A stretch of DNA of 64,000 bases from a virus: positions 31,669 to 95,668 of IMG/VR virus record IMGVR_UViG_3300022591_000004; one strand, written 5' to 3'. A program made the position numbers and the translations under genes. The notes below the pieces were generated by a model. That model searched no databases. It was not told where the DNA came from and worked only from the letters and a program-made list of their open reading frames with translations. Of the stretch, positions 16,698 to 25,490 are shown piece after piece. The first letter of the stretch is position 1. Each line of letters begins with the position of its first letter.

Positions 16698-18175
16698 TTG
16701 CCCACCAACCCACTATTTGTGACCATCTGCGTATTAACACGAAGGTCAATAGTCACACTGACATCTGTTCTAATAGGAATCATATCCCTAGTGAACGCTA
16801 AATGCGTTACGTTTACGCCAGAAAGAACGCCTACAAATTTTTGCTGACCTAAGTCTACACGCACGTAGGCCATTTTTAAGTACCCAATATTAGCTGTAAT
16901 TTTTCCACCGATACCGATAGCATCTTTTCCATTTGTAGACGCATACAGATACTCTAGGTCAGCCTCAGTACCATAAGTAAGAAGGTCAATAACTTTTTGC
17001 TCAATTTCAGTATCAGAACCGCTTGGAGTCCCAATATTGTAATAATCCAAATAGCTTTTTTTAATTACTGGCAGTGTATCTAATTTCTTTTTAGAAGAGC
17101 CAGCATTAGCAAGCTCAATAAGTTTATTGTTAGCGATACTAGCGCCAATATCCATATCGCCTTTCATAGACGCAAAGTCATTAGTGCGGTCTAACCGAAG
17201 AGTAAAGGTCAACGAAGAATTACCTGTTACAAATCCTGTAGATGCTGCAGAGGGGTCAGATGCGTTTGGAGTGATGTTAGAGTTCGTAGACGTATCTTGA
17301 CTAAACGTTTCTGGGTTCCAAATAAACTGAAATCCATAATTATTTGTTGTTGGAGGAGGGGCTGCCTTTCCTTTTTTAGAAGATGCAGTTGTTGGAGTTC
17401 CCGTAGTTGTAGTTCCTAAATAAGGTTGGTACATCCAAATGCGCCCACGACGAGTTTGGTGAAAGTTATCTAACCTTTTATTAGTAGCGTCAGGCGCAAT
17501 ATCATAAGGGTCTACAGGTAGGCTCCATGCGTGAGGAGGCAAGTTCCACATAAAATTATCGGGTGGATTTTCTGGAGGTAACTCTTGAGTTTGAGGTTGC
17601 GCAGGAGGGACCTTCTTTGCTGATGTTCCCGAAAACAAAGTATTAGTGTTTTTATTAATTAGGCTATTATTTTTAGCGAGAGCGGACTTTAAGCTGTTTA
17701 CCTTAGTTTGAATTTTTGACGTTTGGTTAAGCAGGTAAGTAATGTCGCTGTTCAACAACGCTTTGTCAGGAGAGCTTAATGTGCCACTATACGCAGAGGT
17801 TCCTACACGAGCGTGTATCTGTCTGTTATACGTGTTAGTTATAGTGGAGCTTGGGACAGGAGTAGCTAAGGTGTAGTTGGCGCCCCAGTCACTGTCGGTT
17901 ACTATATTTTGCTCCCAAATGATTACTTTGTTGTAGGCAGCAATCTGTTCTTCCATAGTAGTAGCGCTAGCTCTATCACTAGGAAAAAGGTCATTAGAAG
18001 GAATTCCGTAGGTGCTTGTAAGCTGAGCATTGATAGAGTCGTTCGCTTTAATAAGCGTAGATAGTTTAGTATTAGCTTGTTGAGCTTCCAGCGCTAGTTT
18101 GTGTTGGGCGATAGCTTTATCAAGAGTAGTTTGAACGCTAACGGCGCCCTTTTTTGACGTGTTTATGCTTGACAT
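16694..18175 (-). CDS. Tail/baseplate structural protein of unknown family
   Basis: A 493-residue protein. The first 170 residues are helical with Gln, Ala and Lys (long coiled coil), a Pro-rich linker follows, and the C-terminal half is beta-rich (FQFIWNPETFSQDT, SLTFTLRLDRTND, YVRVDLGQQKFVGVL, HLAFTRDMIPIRTDVSVTIDLRV). The latter resembles tail-tube-end or hub adaptor domains. It lies between tape measure and LysM genes, a position taken by tube initiator proteins (T4 gp48/gp54). A role there is likely but not proven. Confidence 0.65.
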   Translation of the reverse strand: MSSINTSKKGAVSVQTTLDKAIAQHKLALEAQQANTKLSTLIKANDSINAQLTSTYGIPSNDLFPSDRASATTMEEQIAAYNKVIIWEQNIVTDSDWGANYTLATPVPSSTITNTYNRQIHARVGTSAYSGTLSSPDKALLNSDITYLLNQTSKIQTKVNSLKSALAKNNSLINKNTNTLFSGTSAKKVPPAQPQTQELPPENPPDNFMWNLPPHAWSLPVDPYDIAPDATNKRLDNFHQTRRGRIWMYQPYLGTTTTGTPTTASSKKGKAAPPPTTNNYGFQFIWNPETFSQDTSTNSNITPNASDPSAASTGFVTGNSSLTFTLRLDRTNDFASMKGDMDIGASIANNKLIELANAGSSKKKLDTLPVIKKSYLDYYNIGTPSGSDTEIEQKVIDLLTYGTEADLEYLYASTNGKDAIGIGGKITANIGYLKMAYVRVDLGQQKFVGVLSGVNVTHLAFTRDMIPIRTDVSVTIDLRVNTQMVTNSGLVGN

Positions 18176-20454
18176 TATGAACTAGCCACCTTTGAGTGTA
18201 TACCTATAGACATAAGCTCTTTTTTAATAAGAGATGCAAGCTTTTGCTCGTCAAATTGTGAACCTTGTGGCACCGTAATAGGAATCGTTATATCCCCATA
18301 TGTGATGGTTGTACCACCATTGTTTGAAGATGGGTCAAGTGTACCATTCTTAGGATTAATAGATAAGTATGATTTTGCCATTTTTGCAGAAGAGTAGTTG
18401 AGGGTTGACGAGCTAGCTCCCTGCCCAATACCAGAGCCACCTGCCATTCCACCGCTCATAGCGGAAGATGGTGAGTACCCCATAAGCTCATTCATGTTAA
18501 GGCCCTGGATGCCACCGCCAGTCATGCCACCCGACAAGCTAGCCATAAAGCTGTTTAGGTCTCCTACAGCTCCGTTGCTTCCTGAACCGTTGAGCAAGTT
18601 GCTGTTAATAGATGTTCCAGTCGCACCATTAATGACGCGTCGTGCAGCCACTACAGTACTGAGGTCTACACCGACGACTTCTACAGCACCGCCTGTATGA
18701 GGCGCCTGAATAATTTGGTTGTTACCCATGTAGATAGCTACGTGACCTGGTGCGTTAGCTGGGCCATCAAAGAACAACAGGTCACCAGGCTGTGCATTGC
18801 GAGGGTCAACCGCTGTACCACAATTTACCTGTGCGTAAGTAGTACGTGGAAGCATCACACCGACCTTGGCAAATGCGTACTGAACAAAAGATGAGCAGTC
18901 AAAACCTACTGTGTTAGAGCCCTGATTAGTTCCCCGTGTAGGGCCGCCAATACTTCCGCCTCCCCATGAATAAGGGGTGCCTACCGCAGATAGACCAGCA
19001 CGTAGAGCGCCAGATACTCCAGACGAGCTTGAAACACTGGTAGTTTGTGGCTTTACTGTTGCGCCTAAACCAAGACCACCAGAAGCCGCTGCCCCTGCAG
19101 CACCAGCTACAGCTGAGGTTCCCGCTAAAATAGCGGCGTCAACGAGTAGGCCTCCGCCAGCAGGGTCAACAATTTCTCCTGCAATTCCTCCAGCAGCCAG
19201 TTCAACGTCTTTTATAATGCTCTTGCCTTTAAACAGGCTACCTATTTTAGAGAATAAACTTTGTCCAGTCTTGCTTCCAGCAAGAGCTTTTCCTGCGCCC
19301 AAAAATCCACCCAAAGCAGATGCAATTCCACCAGCAATTGACTGGCCAATATTATTGTTAAGACCTGTTTCTAGCTTAGCTAGCTGCTTAACAAGCCCTT
19401 GATTTGCGGTCACAATTTGCGCTAATTGATTCGTTGCCTTAACAAGAAGGTTGTTTGCTTCTGTAAATCCTTGAGCCATAGGATTCTGAGCAGCGGCAGT
19501 TAAACCAAACTGAGATTGATTAAGTGCACTTGCGGAGTTAAGAGCCGCGGTAGTCTGACCAGTTGCTGTCGTGCTTGCTTTACTTAGGCTACCTCCTTGA
19601 GCAAATTGAAGTGCTGCAGTCTGTAGTGCTTGGAATAGAGTAGGGTCTCCAGCTGAAGCGGCTTGAAGAAGGTTGTACAAACCGTTTCCAGGCTGAAGGG
19701 CAATAGCAATATTGCTTGCGTTTAGCTTTCCACCTGATTGAGAGACAGCCAAATTCCAAATATCTTTAAAGATAGCGGCTGGACTACGCTCAGCTCCGTT
19801 TGAACCTCGAACTTGAATGCCCATCATACGTAATGTGTTAACGGATTGAGCAGAGTTTAAAGAGGCTGTAGCTTTCATTGCGCTCTGGAAACTGCCCGTA
19901 AGGTTGGATACCTGAGCTACTCCAGGAAGAATCTGACTGTTGTAGCCAGGAAGTCCTGGAAGAACTCCATTGGCCGTTCCTTGCGCAATAGCCTGTTGTA
20001 AATCAGATGAGCTAGAAGAAGTTCCCATGCCCATAATATTTCGTACAGTGGCGTTTACGTTCCCCTGCATCCCTGAAAATTTTGCTTGGGAAGTTAATAG
20101 CTGTGAGGAAACTGCTTGTTGAACAGTAGGAAGGGCGTTAGCAAAAGAGGCTCCCATTCCCAAAGCAGCAGTTCCTAAAGATGAGACAACTCCACCAATA
20201 GTAGAGAGTGCACCCCCACCAGAGCCAAATCCACCAGTAAAGCTTCCTCCGCCAGCTGCTATCGAGGAACCACCACCGCCAAGAACACTACTAAGAAATC
20301 CAGAGGCGCCAGAAGTACCGCCAAGATTCTTAGCGATACTTTTGGTCTTGTCATCCATAGCCCCCAACATAGTAAGGGCTTTTTGCAACGCGGTATTAAG
20401 GTCGGCAACAGCCTTGCTCATAGTGCCAGAGTCCATATTAAACTCGTTAGCCAT
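18175..20454 (-). CDS. Tape measure protein with NlpC/P60 peptidase domain
   Basis: A 759-residue protein. The first 430 residues are Gly/Ser/Ala/Gln-rich and helical, typical of tape measures. Near residues 485-610 there is an NlpC/P60 cysteine peptidase: GTPYSWGGGS, GFDCSSFVQYAF (catalytic Cys), PGDLLFFDG, and GHVAIYMGNNQ (catalytic His). The order D-C-S and H-V-A-I fits a cell-wall endopeptidase. Such lytic domains on tape measures help DNA pass through the peptidoglycan. At about 1.5 angstrom per residue the tail would be near 110 nm, a rough value only. The gene follows the frameshifted chaperone pair. Confidence 0.9.
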   Translation of the reverse strand: MANEFNMDSGTMSKAVADLNTALQKALTMLGAMDDKTKSIAKNLGGTSGASGFLSSVLGGGGSSIAAGGGSFTGGFGSGGGALSTIGGVVSSLGTAALGMGASFANALPTVQQAVSSQLLTSQAKFSGMQGNVNATVRNIMGMGTSSSSSDLQQAIAQGTANGVLPGLPGYNSQILPGVAQVSNLTGSFQSAMKATASLNSAQSVNTLRMMGIQVRGSNGAERSPAAIFKDIWNLAVSQSGGKLNASNIAIALQPGNGLYNLLQAASAGDPTLFQALQTAALQFAQGGSLSKASTTATGQTTAALNSASALNQSQFGLTAAAQNPMAQGFTEANNLLVKATNQLAQIVTANQGLVKQLAKLETGLNNNIGQSIAGGIASALGGFLGAGKALAGSKTGQSLFSKIGSLFKGKSIIKDVELAAGGIAGEIVDPAGGGLLVDAAILAGTSAVAGAAGAAASGGLGLGATVKPQTTSVSSSSGVSGALRAGLSAVGTPYSWGGGSIGGPTRGTNQGSNTVGFDCSSFVQYAFAKVGVMLPRTTYAQVNCGTAVDPRNAQPGDLLFFDGPANAPGHVAIYMGNNQIIQAPHTGGAVEVVGVDLSTVVAARRVINGATGTSINSNLLNGSGSNGAVGDLNSFMASLSGGMTGGGIQGLNMNELMGYSPSSAMSGGMAGGSGIGQGASSSTLNYSSAKMAKSYLSINPKNGTLDPSSNNGGTTITYGDITIPITVPQGSQFDEQKLASLIKKELMSIGIHSKVASS

Positions 20455-20456
20455 GG

Positions 20457-20609
20457 CTACCTACCTCGTCTCTTTATGGCTCTTTCAAGCCAGTTGTTAC
20501 GCTCTCTAAAAGAAAGAGAACGTATGTCACTTAATGTCCAACCTGGAAACGCTCTAGTAAGCGCCTCAAAGGAATCTAATAAGTTTTCGTACTGTTCGCT
20601 GCTATAGGC
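20457..20609 (-). CDS. Tail assembly chaperone extension (frameshift part)
   Basis: A 50-residue open frame that has no ATG, GTG or TTG start and is entered only from the preceding gene. It reads AYSSEQYENLL, then RAFPGWTLSDIRSL, then SFRERNNWLERAIKRR. The last segment, R-x-R-x-x-W near the end, resembles the C-terminal domain of gpT-type extensions of tail assembly chaperones. The frame is +1 relative to the upstream gene and ends 2 nt before the tape measure ATG at 20454. It would be made as a fusion of about 310 residues. Confidence 0.75.
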   Translation of the reverse strand, partial: AYSSEQYENLLDSFEALTRAFPGWTLSDIRSLSFRERNNWLERAIKRRGR

Positions 20610-21393
20610 GAAACAAAGCTACGAGACTAATAGGAGTATCAACAGATGCTCCACATGCCTCGCAGTTCTTCTTCACCTCCCCAAGGCGTGGGCCTGGGTT
20701 CTTTTCTAAAATTTCATTGATGATAGTTTCGCGGTCCTGCATGCCCAGCTTAAGAACTGTTGATGCTCCCAGTGAGCCCTTGCCGTTTACCGAAAGGACG
20801 CAACCTTCAAGAAGAATGGTATTCAGCTCAGCTGAAGTTTTATCTGCATTCTCTGTTAGTAGCCGTTGCACGTAGCCATTAGGCAAAGTAAGGACTGCTG
20901 TGCCGTTCTTTAACTGAACTTCCCAGTTACGGTCATCGATTGGGTTCTTTAAATAGATGGTTGGGATATCCTCGTTTAAATCAATAGGGACAACAGAGGT
21001 TACTCCGCAGTTACATGTAAACTGATAGTCTGCTGTATCTCCAAAGGTTACTCGACGAATAGCAAGAAGAATTGCATCGCGGTCTGCAGCAAGGATGTCA
21101 TCTAGGTCCTCTTTGCGAACCTTTTCTCCACCAATGCTTACTAACCCTCTTTGAAGAATGGTAGTCAAGACACGTCCTAGACCGCCAGCTTTTGCAATAG
21201 CTTCTTCATCAGCACCATTAAGTTCTCGCACTTCTGCGTACTTAACTAGGGTGCCTTCCTGGGTAATAAAACCCCCAGGAAGGTTAACCTCACTATTTGA
21301 TGGTGGTACCGTTGTTACCTGTGGTGCTGCTTCTTTTGTTACTTCCTCAATAGCAGCGCTAACTGCCTTGGGGTCTTGTGTTAATGTGCTCAC
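20602..21393 (-). CDS. Tail assembly chaperone / baseplate hub-type protein, frameshift donor
   Basis: A 263-residue protein. A Pro/Glu-rich head (residues 1-45) is followed by a segment with LAAIRRVTFGDTADYQFTC and CNCG, and by a C-terminal NCEACG (C-x2-C). The two cysteine pairs could bind zinc. Position directly upstream of the tape measure, and a +1-shifted continuation without its own start, identify it as the tail chaperone (gpG-type role). Similarity to T4 gp26/gp28-like baseplate proteins is also possible. Confidence 0.7.
   Translation of the reverse strand: MSTLTQDPKAVSAAIEEVTKEAAPQVTTVPPSNSEVNLPGGFITQEGTLVKYAEVRELNGADEEAIAKAGGLGRVLTTILQRGLVSIGGEKVRKEDLDDILAADRDAILLAIRRVTFGDTADYQFTCNCGVTSVVPIDLNEDIPTIYLKNPIDDRNWEVQLKNGTAVLTLPNGYVQRLLTENADKTSAELNTILLEGCVLSVNGKGSLGASTVLKLGMQDRETIINEILEKNPGPRLGEVKKNCEACGASVDTPISLVALFRL
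20608..20613 (-). promoter_or_regulatory. Putative +1 frameshift site, TTT-C
   Basis: Reading the minus strand, the codons are TTG TTT CGC CTA TAG. A Phe-tRNA on TTT can slip one base forward to TTC, skipping the C at 20610 and continuing as GCC TAT AGC. The zero-frame stop is only two codons downstream. The shifted frame is blocked upstream by a TAG two codons before, so the shift must occur within about 12 bases. Confidence 0.65.
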
Positions 21394-21417
21394 GTATTAT
21401 GCTCCTTAGAGTGTTAG

Positions 21418-22059
21418 TTAATTAGCGACTCCGCCAGAAGTACTGGCGTCATCGGCTCCTGCTGTAGACATAAAGCCAACAGATAGACCTTCGTGTACAA
21501 GCGTCATTTGCTCGAACAAGATGTTCTGGTCACCAGCGTTTAGGTCTGAGTACTGAAGGGTGGTAATCCAAGCGTTGTGCACCTTGAAGTGCATTTTTGC
21601 TGACTTTACTAAGTCGTCTTTATCGCCCACCTGTGCAGGATGGTCAAGAACGTAGATATCCACATCAACGCGGAAATCTCCACTACCTGCAGCGGTAGCG
21701 ATTCCTTCTCCAGCAGCAGCTGCAAAAAGCCCGCGCATCCACTTGATGCCCTGGTAGTTACCTACAAGGGTACCGTGTTGGAAGGTGATAGGTGTGAAAG
21801 TCGTCATTCCTGGAATCTGGTGAATGGTGGTGTTGTATCCGCCTTCACGGTAAGGAATAGACTGAGTGTTAATTCCCAAACCAGTGATGCTGGTAAAACC
21901 AGCTACGGTTGTAGGGGTGATATCAGTGCTGAAGACTCCTGTGCTTCCGTTCTTAGTCGCCGCAGAAAACTCTGCAATGAACTTAAAGTTACGTAAGGGG
22001 TCTGTCGCAAGACTTGACCAACGTTGGATACTTGATGTTGGAGTTGGGGGTGTTGCCAT
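21418..22059 (-). CDS. Tail tube protein (gp19-like)
   Basis: A 213-residue protein. FKFIAEFSAATKNG, GFTSITGLG and EGGYNTTIHQIPGMT followed by TPITFQHGTLVGN are the landmarks of the T4 gp19 tube family. Then WMRGLF, DVDIYVLDHPAQ and WITTLQYSDLNAGDQNILFEQMTLVHEGL complete it. It stacks as hexamers inside the sheath. It lies directly downstream of the sheath gene. Confidence 0.92.
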   Translation of the reverse strand: MATPPTPTSSIQRWSSLATDPLRNFKFIAEFSAATKNGSTGVFSTDITPTTVAGFTSITGLGINTQSIPYREGGYNTTIHQIPGMTTFTPITFQHGTLVGNYQGIKWMRGLFAAAAGEGIATAAGSGDFRVDVDIYVLDHPAQVGDKDDLVKSAKMHFKVHNAWITTLQYSDLNAGDQNILFEQMTLVHEGLSVGFMSTAGADDASTSGGVAN

Positions 22060-22071
22060 TTATTGGGCTCC

Positions 22072-23568
22072 TTACGCCACAGTGACGGTTGCGCCGCCAT
22101 CGAACTGACCGATATTGATTACTACGAACTCAGCTGGACGCTGCAACGCAACGCCTACCTGAATGTTGACCTGACCCGCCTCTACAGTAGACAAGGTGTT
22201 GTTTGAAGAGTCGCACAGCACAAAGAAAGCTTGCTGAGGAGTAGAGCCACGAAGTCCGCCTTGAGACCAGAAATTAGTCAAGAATCCATTAAGGATGCTG
22301 CTAATACGACGGTAAAGAACAGTGTCGTTTGGCTCAAAGATGGCAAAGTTGGTGAGGTCAACAAGCGCCTTCTCTAAGTAGATAAGCGAACGACGTACTG
22401 GTACGTACATACTTGCGTAACCAGACTCAAGTGTGCGAGCGCCCATAACAACGATTCCAGAACCGTTAATATAGCGAATCGCGTTCACTGGAGCTCCAGC
22501 GCTATTTAGAGCGTCCAAGTTAGCGTTAGTTAACGACGGAACTGAAACAGCTCCTGCAAGGCGCACAGAAAGTCCAGCTGGAGCTTTCCATACACCGCGT
22601 GCCTTATCCGTAGCAGCATACTTACCTACAATTGCTCCGCCTGGGTTTGCAGCCGTAATTACTGTTCCTGGCGTGCTATTTGTTGGGTCGTTGATAGTAA
22701 TAGGTGGATAGTAAACTGCTCCGTACGAAGTTTGAGTGTATGCAGCTGACAACGTTAGTTGGTTAGTTACCGTGTCATTGATTGGGTCAATAACAACAAA
22801 TACATCACCACGTGCTGAGGCATACGCCAATAGCTCGTTAACAGATGTTGAGTCGGTTACGCCTGGCGCGTTTAAAATAAGAGACTGTGTAACAGTATCA
22901 AACGCATTAACTCCGCCAGCAATATCAGATGCTCCAGGAGCCGTACCGTCAGCTCCAGATGTTAGGGCTGTCACTGATTGTGGAGAAGGGTTACGAAGAG
23001 CTCCAGAACCAGATGAACCTGCGTCTACAGCTACAATATACGCAGACTGTGAGTTAATCACAGAAGTAGCGTATCGAGCATCAGATGCTGTCATTGACAA
23101 GTTAGTATAGGTTTCTACCTTGTTTGATGCAGCAGTTCCGCCGTAGTACACGATAAGGTCAAAGGTGTTAGCTGAACCTGGTGAGTTCTGGATAAGGATG
23201 TTAATTCCATTCCCCCACGCACCAGGGTTATTAGCCTTGATAGTCAAAGTATTTGCTGGGGATTCTTGGTTATCTTGGAATGTACGGGTTGCCTGTGCAG
23301 TAGAGCCCTTAATTACGCGTGTAACGTACGCTTGGCTTCCACCGTTAGCAAAGTACAAGAACACGGCAAGAGCGAGGCTATTATTAGCTCCCCAACCGCC
23401 GAACTTGTTGAGGTAATCACTCCACGAGCTAACGAGAGTAGGTGTCAGAGGACCACGAGCGTTGACGCCAATAAAAGCGGCTACTGAATCGGAGTTTGCT
23501 CCAACAACAGGTGCGATTGGGTTCAGGGTTTCCTGAACGTACACTCCTGGGCGTTGATATGCAGTCAT
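22072..23568 (-). CDS. Tail sheath protein
   Basis: A 498-residue sheath protein. It opens with QRPGVYVQE, followed by FIGVNARGP and LALAVFLYFANGGSQAYVTRV. The C-terminal domain has YINGSGIVVMGARTL, VPVRRSLIYLEKAL, FEPNDTVLYRRISSILNGFL and LQRPAEFVVINIGQFDGGA. These are signature stretches of phage sheath family proteins, which contract on infection. The tube gene follows. Confidence 0.95.
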   Translation of the reverse strand: MTAYQRPGVYVQETLNPIAPVVGANSDSVAAFIGVNARGPLTPTLVSSWSDYLNKFGGWGANNSLALAVFLYFANGGSQAYVTRVIKGSTAQATRTFQDNQESPANTLTIKANNPGAWGNGINILIQNSPGSANTFDLIVYYGGTAASNKVETYTNLSMTASDARYATSVINSQSAYIVAVDAGSSGSGALRNPSPQSVTALTSGADGTAPGASDIAGGVNAFDTVTQSLILNAPGVTDSTSVNELLAYASARGDVFVVIDPINDTVTNQLTLSAAYTQTSYGAVYYPPITINDPTNSTPGTVITAANPGGAIVGKYAATDKARGVWKAPAGLSVRLAGAVSVPSLTNANLDALNSAGAPVNAIRYINGSGIVVMGARTLESGYASMYVPVRRSLIYLEKALVDLTNFAIFEPNDTVLYRRISSILNGFLTNFWSQGGLRGSTPQQAFFVLCDSSNNTLSTVEAGQVNIQVGVALQRPAEFVVINIGQFDGGATVTVA

Positions 23569-23583
23569 TATTTATCTCCTTGA

Positions 23584-24201
23584 TTAGGGTTGAACGGGTG
23601 TAAAACCAGTTGGTATGTTCGTAGTAATCCGATTGATTTCAACAGTTTGTACGGTGGATAGGGCGCTATTAGCAGTCGATGGTGTCATCTCACTAATAAC
23701 TCTTACGGTGAAGACGCTTCTAAAGAGGCGTCGTCCATCCTCAATCATGTCTCGCTTAACGAAACCATCGAGGAACATACTGCGGTATGCAGTCTCTGTA
23801 CCAAGCTCATTAGGGACTTCTAGGCTTCCGTATTGGCTTGGAAATTTATTCTGTAGCTGGAAAAGTATGCCGCGGTCATGCCGTGGATGGCGCGAATATG
23901 CAGCTACTTGATAGGTAATGTCATAAGGCAACGGTGTTTGGTAGCGGTAGACAGAGCCTTCTGCAGGTGCGACTGTTCCACGATTGTCGTTGTCATAAAT
24001 CATTCCTGACATCTGACGCTCTTTGGCAGCACGAATGTCAATAAGCTCAATAATAATATAAGGATAGCTTTGAACAGTAACTTCAACGTCTGGGTATCCA
24101 AACCACACTTTGACAGGTCGTACTGACGCCTTTTCATCAGAGACGTTAATTCCCTGAAGCAAGTTCTTCATGGCAGCGTCTTCAGCAAGGATAAAGCTCA
24201 T
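23584..24201 (-). CDS. Tail terminator-like protein
   Basis: A 205-residue protein. VKVWFGYPDVEVTVQSYPYIIIELIDI and RYQTPLPYDITYQVAAYSRHPR are typical of phage tail terminator/completion proteins (gp15- or gpU-like), which cap the tube and sheath before joining the head. Its place between the HK97 gp10-like protein and sheath supports that role. Family membership is judged by eye. Confidence 0.65.
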   Translation of the reverse strand: MSFILAEDAAMKNLLQGINVSDEKASVRPVKVWFGYPDVEVTVQSYPYIIIELIDIRAAKERQMSGMIYDNDNRGTVAPAEGSVYRYQTPLPYDITYQVAAYSRHPRHDRGILFQLQNKFPSQYGSLEVPNELGTETAYRSMFLDGFVKRDMIEDGRRLFRSVFTVRVISEMTPSTANSALSTVQTVEINRITTNIPTGFTPVQP

Positions 24202-24542
24202 TAGAACATCCTCATTTCTGCCATGATAGCTACAACGCTATCTTCAAGGATATTTCCTAGGTGTCCACCAACCCGAGCAACAAATGGGCGAATAACAGAT
24301 GAGGAGGCTGAGTTAGGAGTTCCGTACTCTAAGTTGTTTACTTCGTCGTCCAGCTCTTCTGGGTAGGAGACATGTAGCTCTCCGTCCTGAGGCTTGATAG
24401 AAAGGCTAAGCGCAACATCCGCAGGCCATCCCGCAGCAAGAGCAAATTTTTGTAACATGGGGGTGAGTTGTTCAGACGCTTTTTCACTAGCGTCTTTGAC
24501 GGCTGTGCTTACGGCCGCGTTCACTTGCGAAACAATCGCCAC
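24201..24542 (-). CDS. HK97 gp10-like tail completion protein
   Basis: A 113-residue protein. The segment NNLEYGTPN with ASSSVIRPFVAR near residues 70-95 matches the Y-x-E-Y/F-G-T and R-P-F pattern of gp10-like proteins, which link connector and tail. The N-terminus is helical. GTG 24542 starts it inside the end of a 43-residue upstream gene; the nearest Shine-Dalgarno-like AAGGG is weak. Confidence 0.65.
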   Translation of the reverse strand: MAIVSQVNAAVSTAVKDASEKASEQLTPMLQKFALAAGWPADVALSLSIKPQDGELHVSYPEELDDEVNNLEYGTPNSASSSVIRPFVARVGGHLGNILEDSVVAIMAEMRMF

Positions 24543-24652
24543 AAAGCAGCAGCGAGAATACCCTTAGCTAACACATGGTTGTCTGGAGCAGAGGGTGCAG
24601 AAAACGCGCCCTGTACAAACTCTTTCTCAGACGGCTTGTCAATTTCAGCCAT
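24521..24652 (-). CDS. Small hypothetical protein
   Basis: A 43-residue gene starting at ATG 24652 with GGAG at the right distance upstream. The product reads EKEFVQGAF, then VLAKGILAAALWRLFR at the C-terminus, a possible short amphipathic or membrane helix. It overlaps the gp10-like gene by 22 nt. It is the first gene after a terminator, so it may head the tail operon. No family is recognised. Confidence 0.6.
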   Translation of the reverse strand: MAEIDKPSEKEFVQGAFSAPSAPDNHVLAKGILAAALWRLFRK

Positions 24653-24727
24653 AGCAAAACTCCATTCGGAGGGTATTACGCAAGGTACTGCCTGAAGCCC
24701 CGCACAGGACTTCCCTTAAAGTATAAA

Positions 24728-24751
24728 GGCCCCCCTATTTCTAGGAGGGCC
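24728..24751 (-). terminator. Rho-independent terminator before the tail operon
   Basis: GGCCCTCCTA and TAGGGGGGCC form a 10-bp stem (two G-U or mismatched positions) around a GAAA loop, followed by TTTAT on the minus strand. It separates the Lys-rich gene at 24.8-25.0 kb from the tail completion genes. Confidence 0.8.
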
Positions 24752-24766
24752 TAACTACTAAGTCTT

Positions 24767-24976
24767 TTACTTAGACTTCTTTACCTTAGAGGCTAGTGCC
24801 TTGTCCATCTTGGCATCTGCCTTAGCCGATGGCTTCTTTGCATCCATCTTCTTGTCAGCCTTTTCAAAAGCTGACTTCTGCTTAGGAGACATGCCCTTCA
24901 TTACCTTGGCATCTTGCTTCTTATCGGCCTTCTTAGACATAGGGCCCTTTTTACCGCATCCACATGTAGCGCACAT
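24767..24976 (-). CDS. Lysine-rich small protein with N-terminal cysteines
   Basis: A 69-residue protein with CATCGCGKKG at the N-terminus (three cysteines) and then a highly basic, repeated KADKK/KMDAKK pattern. The composition suits a nucleic-acid-binding or structural protein in the capsid or connector. It overlaps the upstream acidic protein gene as TAATG. The basic/acidic pair may interact. No family known. Confidence 0.6.
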   Translation of the reverse strand: MCATCGCGKKGPMSKKADKKQDAKVMKGMSPKQKSAFEKADKKMDAKKPSAKADAKMDKALASKVKKSK

Positions 24977-25314
24977 TATTCGGCATCCTCTTCTTCGTCG
25001 TCAGAATCATCTTCTGAATCTTCTGAATCATCCCAGTCTTCGTCTGAATCGTCAGAGTCGTCTTCTGAATCATCAGCCTCAATAGCTGAGTCATCTTCTG
25101 AGGTTTCGTCCGCTTCTGGAGCGTCTACTGGGGCTGTTGTCACATCGTCTGCAGGAGCAGCGGCGTCAGCAACAGGAGCAGCGACGTCAGTTGCGTCTAC
25201 TGGAGTTGTTGTATCGTCAGACATTTTTGTACCTTTTTTCCTGGCTAAGCGCCGTTGGTTTTTAGCAGCCCTCTTATGTCGGGCTAAGCTAATTTTAACA
25301 TTATTCTTTTTCAC
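24976..25314 (-). CDS. Acidic protein with basic head
   Basis: A 112-residue protein. GTG 25314 is supported by a GTGA overlap with the upstream gene. The first 30 residues are strongly basic (RHKRAAKNQRRLARKK), the middle is Ala/Pro/Asp/Thr-rich, and the last 40 residues are almost only Asp, Ser and Glu. Alternatively ATG 25224 (MSDDTTTP) could start a shorter form, which also has an AAAGG upstream. The role is unknown. Confidence 0.6.
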   Translation of the reverse strand: MKKNNVKISLARHKRAAKNQRRLARKKGTKMSDDTTTPVDATDVAAPVADAAAPADDVTTAPVDAPEADETSEDDSAIEADDSEDDSDDSDEDWDDSEDSEDDSDDEEEDAE

Positions 25315-25490
25315 TTCTTACCTTTAGCAGCCATTTTTTCCATCTTAGCCACGCCGTACTTTTTGATGCCAGCGGCAGCTGCTACAGCGGCTGGATTCTT
25401 GGCGCCAGACTTCTTAGCCTTCTTTTCAATCGCTTCAAAGCGCTCTCCTGAACCGAGCTTAGCCTTTTTTGCGGTCTTCTTTTCTGCCAT
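25311..25490 (-). CDS. Small basic hypothetical protein
   Basis: A 59-residue gene, GTGA-coupled to the next gene. It reads EKKTAKKAKLGSGERFEAIEKKA, then NPAAVAAAAGIKKYG, then MEKMAAKGKK. The pattern GSGERF-EA and AAxAGxKKYG is of a type seen in small phage and bacterial basic proteins; function unknown. It starts inside the end of the 50-residue gene upstream by 32 nt. Confidence 0.65.
   Translation of the reverse strand: MAEKKTAKKAKLGSGERFEAIEKKAKKSGAKNPAAVAAAAGIKKYGVAKMEKMAAKGKK

Noticed and set aside
24914-25327. Ser-rich plus-strand frame
   Set aside because: Antisense of the acidic Asp/Glu protein gene.
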